A stretch of DNA of 64,000 nucleotides from Rhizaria sp. SCN 62-66 (Eukaryota; Rhizaria, unplaced): assembly GCA_001724265.1 (NCBI GenBank), contig MEDY01000102.1, positions 1 through 64,000 on the forward strand, given 5' to 3'. The stretch's first letter is position 1, and each line of letters opens with the position of its first letter. Shown here in pieces: positions 53,701 to 62,693 of the stretch. The notes below the pieces were generated by a model. That model saw only the letters and a list, made by a program, of their open reading frames with translations, did no database searches and was not told the DNA's origin. A program made the translations under genes and the position numbers.

Positions 53701-55191
53701 TTAGTGGATGGAGGAGATGAGGACCTGGTGGCGCGAGAGCTGCGTGCGATACTTATCGGGCACGCCAAGCTGCTCGAGCTCGGCCAGCTTGGCCTGCTTG
53801 ATGCGCATCAGCTTAGCGCGGTCGGCCTCGTTCTGCGCGTTGTACAACGCCGAGTCGTCCTGCTTGTTGGCGCTCGCCTCCGTGCGGGCGCGCGCGCGCT
53901 CGTTGATCTGCTGCTTGAGCTCGACGCGGTACTGGTCGCGCCGCGCCTGCACGTCGACGCCCCACGCCTTGTCGCGCGCGCGTACGGCGTCGTTAGCGGC
54001 CGTGTTACGCTCGTACTCCTCGCGCTCTTGCAGCGCGAGCTCGGCCATGCGCATCGCCTTGTCGAGACGCTGCTCCTCGCGCGCCGCCGTGACCTCGCCG
54101 CGCAGCCGCGCCTGGCGCTCGGCGGCCGCGAGCTGCTCGTCGCGCCACTGCCGGTCCTTCTGCTCCTGGTACCGCCGCGCGCGCAGCTCGTCGATCTGCG
54201 CCTGGCGGTCCTGCGCGCGCTCCTGCAGCGCGCGGAGGCGGACGACCTCGCGCTCGCGGGCCTGCGCGACGCGCTGGGCCTCCTCCTCGAGCTGGAGCTC
54301 GCGGGCGTCCTTGCGCGCAATGTAGTCGGCGATGCGGAGGTCCTCCTCGACCTCCTCCTGCTTCTTGAGCATCTTCATGCGCGCCTGTTCGGCGTTGGCG
54401 AGACGGATCTGCTCCTGGTGCTGACGCCCGGCCTCGATCTTGGCGAGCCGCTCTTGCTCGGCGCGGCGCTCCTGCTCCTTGAGCTGCGCGACCATGGCCT
54501 GCGCCTCCTGTGCACGCGCCTCGTCCTGGCGGATGCGCTCGGCCTCGCGCTCGCGCATCTGCTGCAGGATCACGCCGGCGCCCAGCCGCTGCTCGTGCGC
54601 GCGGAAGCGCTCGCGGTCCTCCTGGTCGCGCATCTGCCGCACGCGGTCAATCTCCATCAGCGTGTCCATGCGGCGCTGCTCGGCGGCCTCTTCCTCGCGC
54701 CGCTGTTGCTTCTCCAACAGCTGCTGGTCGCGGATCGTCACGCACTTGGCGTACTGAGCCATCTGGTTCATCTTCTTCACGTCGTCCAGCTCCGAGTCCA
54801 GCGCCTGACGCGCGCGGGAAAGCGCGATGTCGCGCTCGGCGGCCTGGTGGTACTCCTCCTCGTTGAGGGGCTTGCGGCGGCCGGCGTCGCGCTCCATGAG
54901 CAGCATGCGCTCCTTGCGGCGCTGCGCCGCCTGAGTCTGCTGCAGGCGCTGTGAGGCCGTGGCCTGCTTCATGCGCTCGACCTCGCCCTGAGAGAGAATC
55001 ACGGCCGCGCCTTGCATGCGCAGCAGCTCCTGGCGCGATAGCACCACGGAGTCCGTGGGCACAGCGTGCGCGTGCGTCGCGCCCATGGTGCGGCCGCCGC
55101 TGCCGGAAGGGGTGGGCGCCTTCTTGGTCGCGAAGAGACTCTTGTCGACGTCGCCGCGGTACTGCCGCAGCGTGCGTGACTCGAAAGACAT
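53701..55191 (-). CDS. CFAP45: CFAP45 (CCDC19), ciliary microtubule inner protein
   Basis: 496 residues from ATG 55191; the frame upstream has no ATG. CFAP45 lies inside axonemal doublet microtubules. N-terminal RQYRGDVDKSLFATKK and VVLSRQELLRMQGAAVIL, then YAKCVTIRDQQLLEKQQRR (counterpart of the family NAKCHAIRDAQILEKQQ), RLRALQERAQDRQAQIDELR, and the C-terminal LAELEQLGVPDKYRTQL (family LEELRATGLPEKY) identify it. Nearly all of residues 60-480 is Arg/Glu/Gln-rich coiled coil. Length is slightly below the animal protein. A CACAG acceptor-like site just upstream of the ATG leaves room for a 5'-UTR intron. Head-to-head with another centriole/cilium gene. Stop is TAA. Confidence 0.93.
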   Translation of the reverse strand: MSFESRTLRQYRGDVDKSLFATKKAPTPSGSGGRTMGATHAHAVPTDSVVLSRQELLRMQGAAVILSQGEVERMKQATASQRLQQTQAAQRRKERMLLMERDAGRRKPLNEEEYHQAAERDIALSRARQALDSELDDVKKMNQMAQYAKCVTIRDQQLLEKQQRREEEAAEQRRMDTLMEIDRVRQMRDQEDRERFRAHEQRLGAGVILQQMREREAERIRQDEARAQEAQAMVAQLKEQERRAEQERLAKIEAGRQHQEQIRLANAEQARMKMLKKQEEVEEDLRIADYIARKDARELQLEEEAQRVAQAREREVVRLRALQERAQDRQAQIDELRARRYQEQKDRQWRDEQLAAAERQARLRGEVTAAREEQRLDKAMRMAELALQEREEYERNTAANDAVRARDKAWGVDVQARRDQYRVELKQQINERARARTEASANKQDDSALYNAQNEADRAKLMRIKQAKLAELEQLGVPDKYRTQLSRHQVLISSIH

Positions 55192-55798
55192 CAAACGCCT
55201 TCTGTGGGACCGAAAATGCACGGAACAAAGGAGGCAAATGGACAGGTTAAGTGATAAAGGCAAAGGTGGTGAAGGTGCACTTCAACGGTGAAGTTGGGCC
55301 TCGGGCGAACGGCCGAAACCACACCAAGGCATCCTCCTGATGTAGTGAAAAATAATGCACATACAAGACAATGCATATTCTCAATCATATTGCATCTACA
55401 GTGGAATCCAAGGAATTTAATAGACCGTTAATGCTCGATGAAATTGAGCTTGGCAGAAACGGTTGTGAGGCTTTGGTCGCAAAATCGCTGGTGGAATTGG
55501 GACCGAAAAAGTGGAAGATGTGAGCCGAGATGGTCGATACAAAAATGATTGCAGATCCGTTGATAATCATGGAAATGGCATTGTTTTTTTTCAACAAGTT
55601 ATACATTTGAGATGTATTTGGGTTATTTTAACCGCGATTTGTTCGGATGTCTCGATACCTCGCTATCCGGTGTAACCCAAACCCCTTCTCATCAGTCAGT
55701 TCTCGCTCTTATCTTGTCTCCCTGCGTTTCGCTCCAGCACGCCAGCTCCCCCACTCCCCAACCTGTCCGCTTTGCCCGGGACCCTCTGCACACACTTG
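55192..55798. other. Divergent promoter region of two ciliary genes
   Basis: 607-bp spacer between CFAP45 and the CEP20-type gene. A clear RFX X-box was looked for by eye and not found. No other gene is seen. Confidence 0.5.
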
Positions 55799-57679
55799 AT
55801 GGCCGACTCGGACGCGGGCGCTTCTGCGGATGAGCTCTCGCAGGTGCTGTACACGGCGCTGGAAGACGGCGGCGTGCTCGGCTCCCTCAGCGGCCAACTC
55901 CGCGCTAAGCTCTTCGAGATCGTCGCCGGTTCGCCGCAGCCCAAGCCGCCGCTGTCGCACGTCAACCTTATCCTCAACGAGCTCATTGTCGAGTACCTCG
56001 CCTTCAACGGCTTCGCGCATGCCGCGTCCGTGCTGGAGCTCGAGTCCGGCATGCCCGCTTCGCGACTGACAAAGCCGTTGCTCGCGGACGCCGTTAACAT
56101 CCCCCTGACGCCCGCGGCGCGCGCCGTGCCACTGCTGTACTCTGTGCTTGCCACGCTTGCGCAGACGCAGTACCAGGACCCTACGCCCGCACAGCCCGCC
56201 TCCTACGCGGCGCCCACTGCCTCCTCCTCAGCCTCCGCTGCTGGTACTGCTCCTGGTGCTGCTCATGCGCCTTGCTCTAATGGGGCCGCTCGGCCTGCTG
56301 GCGCTGCTGCGTCGGGCAACAACAAGCCCCGCAGCGGCAACGGCCGCCCGCCCCGCGCCAGCGCTGCCCCTGGAGGCCCTGGCGCCGCGACTGCTGGCAC
56401 TGCTGCCGGCGATGCTGGTAGCGGTGCTGCGAGCGGTGCTGCTCACGAGGGCGAGGTTGAGCTCAAAGGCGACACTGAGCCTGAGCCGCTCTTCTTCCGC
56501 CGCCCTCCCCCGCCCGCCGGCGCTGCTGCTGCTACTGCTGCTTACGGCCACGGCCACGCCTACGGTCATGGGAATGAGAATCGAAGTGGGAGCGGCTACA
56601 ACAATGGCAGGGATTTGAGTTCGTTGCCGCTGCATGAGCACGGTCTCGCTCTCCGCCGTCTCCCGGGCGACAGCGGCGCTCATAATAACGAGCACCATCA
56701 ACAGTATCAACAACAGTATCCGCCGCAGCAAGGGTATGAGTCGCCGCGGCGTCCTCTGCACCCGCACTCTCGGTCACAGTCGCCTTACCGCCACCACGGT
56801 CACCCTGGCGCTGCCCACGGTCACCCCATGCGCCCGCCGCCTGGCTCCCCTGGCAGCATGGGCCCTCTGTGCCCGCCGTCCGCTGCAGCATCGTCGTCGT
56901 CGTCGGCTGCCGTCGCCGCCGCAGCAGCAGCAGCAGCAGCAGCGTCAGCCGCTGTCGCGAGCGCTATCAGCCACGATCCCGCCTATAGCAACAGCGCGGC
57001 GCAGCGGGCGCAGTACGGCGGCGACAGCTACGGCTACGGCGGTTACGACGCCAGCTATGGACACAACACCAACAGCTATGGCTACAACACCAACTACTAC
57101 GACCAGCAACAGCCGCAGCAGCAGCCGCCGCAGCAGCAGCTGGGCTATCCTGCGTACTACGATCACGGCTACCGCGGCGCCGGCTTTGGCAGCCCCTCCG
57201 CGGCGGCGGCGCCGGCGCGCGGGTCCTCAGACGGTCTCAGTGCATCCGCGGCCAATATCAGCGGTGGCGATGGCGGCGATGTGGAGAGCCAGCTGTCGCG
57301 CATTGAGCGGCTCCAAGAGGAGTTTTACCGCGCGACTGCGGTTATGGCCGCCGCCGCAGCCGCTGCGGACGACCAGGCGCCGCAACAGCAGCTGCAGCAA
57401 CAGCAGCAGCCGCCACAGGCTCGGATGAACCGCAAGAACAGTCAGTACCAGCAGCAGCATCAGAAGCAGCAGCAGCAGCAGCAGCAGCGGCCTCTGTCGC
57501 GGCCCCGCACGGCCTCTGGCGCTGGCCCCCACGCGCACAGCTACGCCTACGGCGGCGCCGCTCACAACGGCAATAGCGGCGGCCACGGCGTCGCCGGGTT
57601 TGTCGGCGCGATAGGGGGCAGCTCGCGGGCCAGGACTGGCTCGGTCGGGCGCGGGGGCGCAAGCGGCGCCTGGAAGTGA
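55799..57679 (+). CDS. CEP20/FOR20-type LisH protein with long prion-like tail
   Basis: 626 residues, no intron. The first ~120 residues match CEP20 (FOPNL): LSQVLYTALEDGGVLGSLSG, LRAKLFEIVAG, then the LisH motif LSHVNLILNELIVEYLAFNG and ASVLELESGMP. These proteins sit at centrioles, basal bodies and centriolar satellites and are needed for cilium formation. Animal CEP20 ends at about 174 residues; here ~500 more residues follow, rich in Gly, Tyr, Asn, Gln and His (YGYGGYDASYGHNTNSYGY), with poly-Gln and poly-Ala runs. A coiled segment (QLSRIERLQEEFYRATAVM) lies near residue 500. The tail has the composition of phase-separating prion-like domains. FOP/CEP43 is the alternative parent. Stop is TGA. 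Confidence 0.85.
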   Translation: MADSDAGASADELSQVLYTALEDGGVLGSLSGQLRAKLFEIVAGSPQPKPPLSHVNLILNELIVEYLAFNGFAHAASVLELESGMPASRLTKPLLADAVNIPLTPAARAVPLLYSVLATLAQTQYQDPTPAQPASYAAPTASSSASAAGTAPGAAHAPCSNGAARPAGAAASGNNKPRSGNGRPPRASAAPGGPGAATAGTAAGDAGSGAASGAAHEGEVELKGDTEPEPLFFRRPPPPAGAAAATAAYGHGHAYGHGNENRSGSGYNNGRDLSSLPLHEHGLALRRLPGDSGAHNNEHHQQYQQQYPPQQGYESPRRPLHPHSRSQSPYRHHGHPGAAHGHPMRPPPGSPGSMGPLCPPSAAASSSSSAAVAAAAAAAAAASAAVASAISHDPAYSNSAAQRAQYGGDSYGYGGYDASYGHNTNSYGYNTNYYDQQQPQQQPPQQQLGYPAYYDHGYRGAGFGSPSAAAAPARGSSDGLSASAANISGGDGGDVESQLSRIERLQEEFYRATAVMAAAAAAADDQAPQQQLQQQQQPPQARMNRKNSQYQQQHQKQQQQQQQRPLSRPRTASGAGPHAHSYAYGGAAHNGNSGGHGVAGFVGAIGGSSRARTGSVGRGGASGAWK

Positions 57680-58060
57680 GCATATGACGGTATATAATAG
57701 TGCAATGAAAAATACGCATGTATTTGTACTCGATTTGCGATATAATTCCCCGGGCAAGAAGCAAGAGTTGCTAGAATAGTGCTGCTTGAGGTACTATCGT
57801 TGACCGAGGGCCAACGCTGATTGCCGACTGCGAACTCCTTTTGTCTCTGTCTCGAATGTGAACTTTGAAAACGAATGAAACACCCATGATACATACTCTT
57901 TTAACGCGATTTTGTCTTGAAGCGCCTTCCTACATCGAGATATCTTCTCACTTTTGACCTTGTGCGGTCTGCTTTTGTGCTTTGTGGCTGGCACTGATGT
58001 TTGAGTGTGGGGTCACTAAAATTGAAGCAACTAGCGCCCAGCGACCGTCAACACGGAATC
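57680..58060. other. Intergenic between CEP20-type and TMX-type genes
   Basis: 381-bp AT-rich spacer; no supported feature. Confidence 0.5.
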
Positions 58061-60291
58061 ATGAAGCACTACATGTTTTTCATTGTTGCCTTGCTAGCGC
58101 AATTATATATTGCGCTCGCAGGAGACAATCTTGACGACCCCAACTCTCGTCTTGTCACTCTCACCGGTCCGTCTCATACTCCCGCCTAGCACTTCAACAG
58201 AACATCTCTCCTGCTATGTAATCTGATTGTTTTCGCAATGTCGCATTGTCATTGTATAACCATGGTGTCATTGTACTTGTCACTTGTGGAATTACTCTTA
58301 CAACACCAATTCACAATAATCTCAATACTCCTTCCCGCCTCTCGCCAACAGACGACAACTTCGCTGCCGTAACTGCGACGGGCTCGTGGATCCTGGACTT
58401 TTACGCGCCGTGGTGCGGGCACTGCCAGAAGCTCGCGCCAGTGCTCGCGGACGCGGGCCGCACTGCCGCAGACCAGGACCTGCCCGTGCGCTTCGGCCTG
58501 ATCGACTGCACGGTGCAGACCGAGCTCCGCGCCCGCTTCAACGTCAAGGGCTACCCGACGCTGCTCTTTTACCGTGACGGCGAGGCGCGTCAGTACCGCA
58601 ACCCGCGCACGCTGGACGGACTTCTGTCCTTTGCGCGCGCCATGACTGCCCCGCCCGTCTCCGCCGCGGACTCGTTCGCCGTGATCGACCGCGCGACCAA
58701 GCTCCCCGTGCACAACGGCCTCACCGAGCACCGCACCGCGTTCGTCTTCCTCGGTCCACCCGGCGACGAGCAGGCCGCGTTCCAGCGCGCCGCCGCCAAG
58801 TTGCAGGGCGTGGCAACCTTTCTGGCGCCCGGCGGCACCGTCTCAGACGCCGCGCTGGCCGAGGCCGCAGAGCTGGCCCCCGCCGCGGCGCTCGCGGCGG
58901 CCCCCGGCGGCGTCAAGGACGCCATGTACGCGCTGATGCAGCGGCTGGACATCCGCGAAGAGTTCCTCCCCGTCGTTGCCGCGGTGTCCCCCGGCATGAC
59001 GAACAAGTTCTTTGCGGGCCCCTTTGACGATGGTGCCCTGCGGCACTGGCTCGACGCCAACAAGCTGCCCCTCGTGAGCACGCTGTCGCCGATCAACTTC
59101 GAGGACATCATGAACACGGGCAAGCTCGCCGTGCTGGTCATCACGGACGACCGCTACGAGCTGGCGAACCCCTACATCAGCAACTTCCTCCCCACGGCGG
59201 CCCGCTTCGCGCGCGACTTCACCTTTGCCGCCATGGACGGCAGCAAGTTCCTGCCTTACTTGCAGCAGTTCGGCGTCACCAAGGAGCACCTGCCGACTCT
59301 GCTCGCGCTCGACTACCCCAACGACCTGTTCTTCGTCGACGACGCGCTGCTGGAGCGCGGCGAGGGCATCTACGACTCCGCCGGCCAGACCGCGTTCCTC
59401 GAAGGATTACTCTCGGGCGCGCTGCGGCCGCGCACGACGACGCGGTGGTACTCGCTCGTGCGGTACCAGCGCATGCTTGAGCGGTGGGCGGGCGCGCTGA
59501 CCGAGGGGCAGCTCATCGCCGTCGTGCTCCTGGTGATGCTGCTGCTCACGGGCGTCATGCTCGGCGGCTGCTACTACATGGTGATGCAGGATGACAAGAC
59601 CTCGGCTGACGCAGACGCCGTCAAGCGCGACCAAGACCGGCTGGCCGAGCTCAAGGCCCAGCGCGCGCGTGTGCAAGACGCCGTCGGCCGCGTCCAGGCG
59701 CAGCGCGCGGACCGGGGCGCCGCAGCGGCCGCCGTGCGCGCCGCGGAGCAGGCCGAGGCGGCCGCTCGCAGGGCCGGCGGTGGCGGCGACGCGCTGGCCA
59801 AGGCTGTCGCCGCGCGCGTCGCGAAGCAGGAGGCTGTGCGTGAGATCGACGGAAAAACGGCCCAGGCAGAGGCCGAGGCCGTGGCCGCAATGGCCAAGGC
59901 GCGTAAGATCGCTGAAACGCTCTCTGCCAACTCCGCCAAGCCGAATACCAATGCGAACAACAGCAACAGCAACAGCAATGCTAAGCCTGCTGCGGCTGGT
60001 GCTGCTGCTGCTGCTGGTGCGGCGACTGGTGCTGCTGCTGCTGCTGGTGCGGCGACTGGTGCTGCGAATGCGAGTGGTAGCGCGGAGGTTGGCGAGGAGG
60101 AGGACGAGGACGAGTACGAGTGGGTCGACGAAGACGAAGACGAGGACGACGATGGCAGTCAAAACAACACCGCTCATCAAAAGAGCTCCGATGCTACTCA
60201 GGCTTCCTCTTCTGCTGCGACGATTCAGGGACAGCAGGAGGGCGAGGAAGGCCTGCGCATGCGTCCTGGCGCTGTGTACGAGCTCGACTAA
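58061..60291 (+). CDS. TMX-type membrane-bound thioredoxin/protein disulfide isomerase
   Basis: Exons 58061-58166 and 58352-60291 give 681 residues; the donor GTCCGT is atypical for this window. Residues 1-20 are a signal peptide (MKHYMFFIVALLAQLYIALA). A thioredoxin domain follows with DFYAPWCGHCQKLAP, redox Cys57-Gly-His-Cys60, and the cis-Pro loop GYPTLLFYRDG. About 250 further lumenal residues include thioredoxin-like segments, as in TMX3. A membrane span lies near 423-447 (AVVLLVMLLLTGVMLGGC). The ~230-residue cytosolic tail is coiled coil, then Asn/Ser and Ala/Gly repeats, then an acidic run. No KDEL-type signal. It should oxidise or isomerise disulfides in the ER. Stop is TAA. Confidence 0.88.
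60001..60060. repeat. 30-bp perfect tandem duplication
   Basis: Two identical 30-bp copies (60001-60030 and 60031-60060) encode AAAAAGAATG twice in the TMX-type tail. Confidence 0.95.
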
Positions 60292-61108
60292 GTCTCTTGT
60301 TTTGTTCTGGGACTCAGCAAAGAAAACGAATATTGATAATACCTACGATCACACTGCAAGCTGTGACACATTTGATAGATAGCATACATATTTCGATATA
60401 TCCCAGAATTAAAGCGTTAAAGATAAAGTTATAATTTTAATTGCATGCGAATATTTATGAAACTTGTCTTGATCAAAATAGATGACAGCAAGTTCCTCTT
60501 TCATTTGAAACTAAATGTGCGGCTGAGAAGGCTGACCGGACGATGGGTTGCGGGGAAGAAGTCTTGGGAAAATAGGACCGAAGGGAAGGTCGAGGCGAGC
60601 TCGTGGTCGCTGGCCTGGAGAAAATTAAGCCGCGTGGCTGCTTTGAGGAAAACCTCTCGACCCACTTTCGCAGGCTCTAACGGCGATTCCTAGCCTTGTT
60701 CGTCAGTGATTATATAGTTTGCTTCATTTCAGACTCTATATTGTTTGCACAGCATCTTAACACGAAACGGCGCTTCGAGGTAGAGATCGCCGGTTGGGCT
60801 CCTCGTCTCGCGAACCCAGCCCATGAACGACATCAGACTTTGTGGAATAGCAGCCCTGCACAGACACGCTAACGCTGACTGATTACCAAAATGGAATACT
60901 ATGTTTGTCTAGAACCGGAGTGTTCCCTTGCATGCCTCTTACGGCCTCGTGTCCGCGCAATAGTCGCACTTTTGCCCTAGCCTTCAACTCACCCTCTCTC
61001 ACCATCATCCCCTCCTTCTTCTCTGTCCCTCTGTCCCCTATCATCGCTTTGTTACAACATGTTGCTTTTCTTTGACGATTTTCTGCGTGTATAGAAAGAC
61101 TCGGAGTC
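60292..61108. other. Intergenic between TMX-type and Lys/Arg-repeat genes
   Basis: 817 bp of mixed composition. An 82-codon frame at 60445-60693 has no family feature. Pyrimidine-rich immediately upstream of the next gene; TATAG at 61090 could be an intron acceptor or part of the 5' flank. Confidence 0.45.
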
Positions 61109-62209
61109 ATGAAGCTCCTCGTCTTTACGGTGTTTTCGCTCCTCGTGGCGATCCTTGGCGCGGCTACCGCCCACACCTTCGCCTCCGCCGGCGACCTCGA
61201 CGCCGAGATGCCCGTCTCCGTCGTCGCTGCTGAGTCCGCCGTGGCTGCCGACGCCTTTGACGTCTCCCTCTTGGCTGTTGATTCCGAGATTGACGCAGAG
61301 CGCCCCCGTGCTCGCGCTGCTCCCGCTCGCCCCGCCGCCCGCAAGGCCGGCGTTGCCCGCAAGGCTGGCCGCGCCGTCAAGCGCGTCGCCCGCAAGGCTG
61401 GCCGTGCTGTGAAGCGTGCTGGTCGCGCTGTCAAGCGTGCTGGTCGCAAGATTCTCCGCAAGCTCGGCAAGGGTAAGAAGGGTCGGAAGGTCGCTCGCAA
61501 GGGTGGCAAGAAGGCTCGCAAGGCTGGCCGCAAGGGTGTCCGCAAGGCTGGCCGCAAGGGTGTCCGCAAGGCTGGCCGCAAGGGTGTCCGCAAGGCTGGT
61601 CGCAAGATCGGCCGCAAGGGCAGCAAGAAGGGCGTCCGCAAGGGTCGCAAGGCTGGCAAGAAGGGCGCCCGCAAGGGTCGCAAGGCTGGCAAGAAGGGCG
61701 CCCGCAAGGGTCGCAAGGCTGGCAAGAAGGGCGCCCGCAAGGGCCGCAAGGCTGGCAAGAAGGGTGCTCGCAAGGCTGGCAAGAAGGGTCGCAAGGGCGC
61801 TCGTAAGGCTGGCCGCCGCAGCGCCAACTCCGGCCTGCGCACCAAGAACACTCCCCGCGCGTCCGGCTCCAACGACGCCGCACACAAGGCGAGCGTCGTT
61901 GCGATGCAGAGCGAGATCCGCGACCTGAAGCAGGCCATCGTGAACCTGCGCCAGGACAGCCGCAACGCGCTCAAGGGCGGCTTCGGCCCTGTCGGCCGTC
62001 TGTCGCACATCCCCGAGGCGAACCTCGTCAACGGTTACGAGAAGAAGCAGGACCACGCCGCTCTTTACGCCACGGCCGTGCCCAAGGAGACTCGCCCTGT
62101 CACCAAGGCTGACGACTTCTACTCCGTCAACCTCGGCACTGATGCTAAGTCGCTCTCCAAGCTGACCCGCACCATGGCTGCAAAGGATGACATCTCCCTC
62201 GTCTTCTAA
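61109..62209 (+). CDS. Secreted, extremely basic Lys/Arg/Gly/Ala-repeat protein
   Basis: 366 residues, no intron in the frame. Residues 1-21 are a classical signal peptide (MKLLVFTVFSLLVAILGAATA). An acidic segment (22-64) follows, then 191 residues without one Asp or Glu (61301-61873), made of short units such as KKGARKGRKAG and RKAGRKGV. A C-terminal domain of ~110 residues has a helical segment (VVAMQSEIRDLKQAIVNLRQ) and a mixed tail ending in SLVF. The order signal, acidic spacer, polycationic repeat, helical end resembles secreted polycations such as silica- or polyanion-binding matrix proteins, and the repeats also resemble histone H1 tails. No family was recognised; packing of a polyanion in a secretory organelle, a cell-wall or lorica role, or a toxic cationic product are open. 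Stop is TAA. Confidence 0.8.
   Translation: MKLLVFTVFSLLVAILGAATAHTFASAGDLDAEMPVSVVAAESAVAADAFDVSLLAVDSEIDAERPRARAAPARPAARKAGVARKAGRAVKRVARKAGRAVKRAGRAVKRAGRKILRKLGKGKKGRKVARKGGKKARKAGRKGVRKAGRKGVRKAGRKGVRKAGRKIGRKGSKKGVRKGRKAGKKGARKGRKAGKKGARKGRKAGKKGARKGRKAGKKGARKAGKKGRKGARKAGRRSANSGLRTKNTPRASGSNDAAHKASVVAMQSEIRDLKQAIVNLRQDSRNALKGGFGPVGRLSHIPEANLVNGYEKKQDHAALYATAVPKETRPVTKADDFYSVNLGTDAKSLSKLTRTMAAKDDISLVF
61517..61588. repeat. 24-bp coding tandem repeat, three copies
   Basis: Three identical 24-bp units starting at 61517, 61541 and 61565 encode RKAGRKGV. Confidence 0.9.
61622..61775. repeat. 33-bp coding tandem repeat, about 4.5 copies
   Basis: A 33-bp period (unit starts at 61655, 61688, 61721, 61754) encodes GKKGARKGRKA. 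Copies differ only by silent changes. Confidence 0.9.
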
Positions 62210-62693
62210 GTAATTCAGTCAGCGATGGCGGGATAAAGGCTGGTAGGTGTGACGGATGACTGTAGACCGTCACACATGTGTGTAAATGCGAACTTGTGAT
62301 TGGAGAAAGCGGCGTAAACTGATGTACATATGCTGATGTTTATGCGCTGATTGTTAAAAATATCACAAGACATCATTAATACAAAAGAATTTGAATCTCT
62401 GTCGTGCTTGAATCGGTAAATTCTATGGTGAGCTTGCCACCACAACTCGAAATTGGGAGTGAGGGCCAAGGAGCTAAATTAGAACACCCCGTATGCACTC
62501 ATTTGATCGTCAATATGGATTCAACGAGCAATTTCTATACTGGCGCTATTTATATTGTTCTATTTCTAAAATTGGTATTTGTTCCTGTCCTTATCTCTGT
62601 ATCAACCATAATAATGACGCTCTCGCTCCCGCAGCTCGACCCCCCACTCCAGCATCCTCGTTCCGCGCTCTCGCCGCCCGCCCTGCACCTGCC
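62210..62693. other. Intergenic upstream of the last gene
   Basis: 484-bp AT-rich spacer turning pyrimidine-rich before the ATG at 62694. No supported feature. Confidence 0.5.

Noticed and set aside
60445-60693. 82-codon frame between the TMX-type and basic-repeat genes
   Set aside because: No domain or hydrophobic pattern, composition unlike real genes here.
61517-61775. 24- and 33-bp repeats as a CRISPR-like array
   Set aside because: Units are contiguous without spacers and encode in-frame Lys/Arg repeats in a eukaryotic gene.
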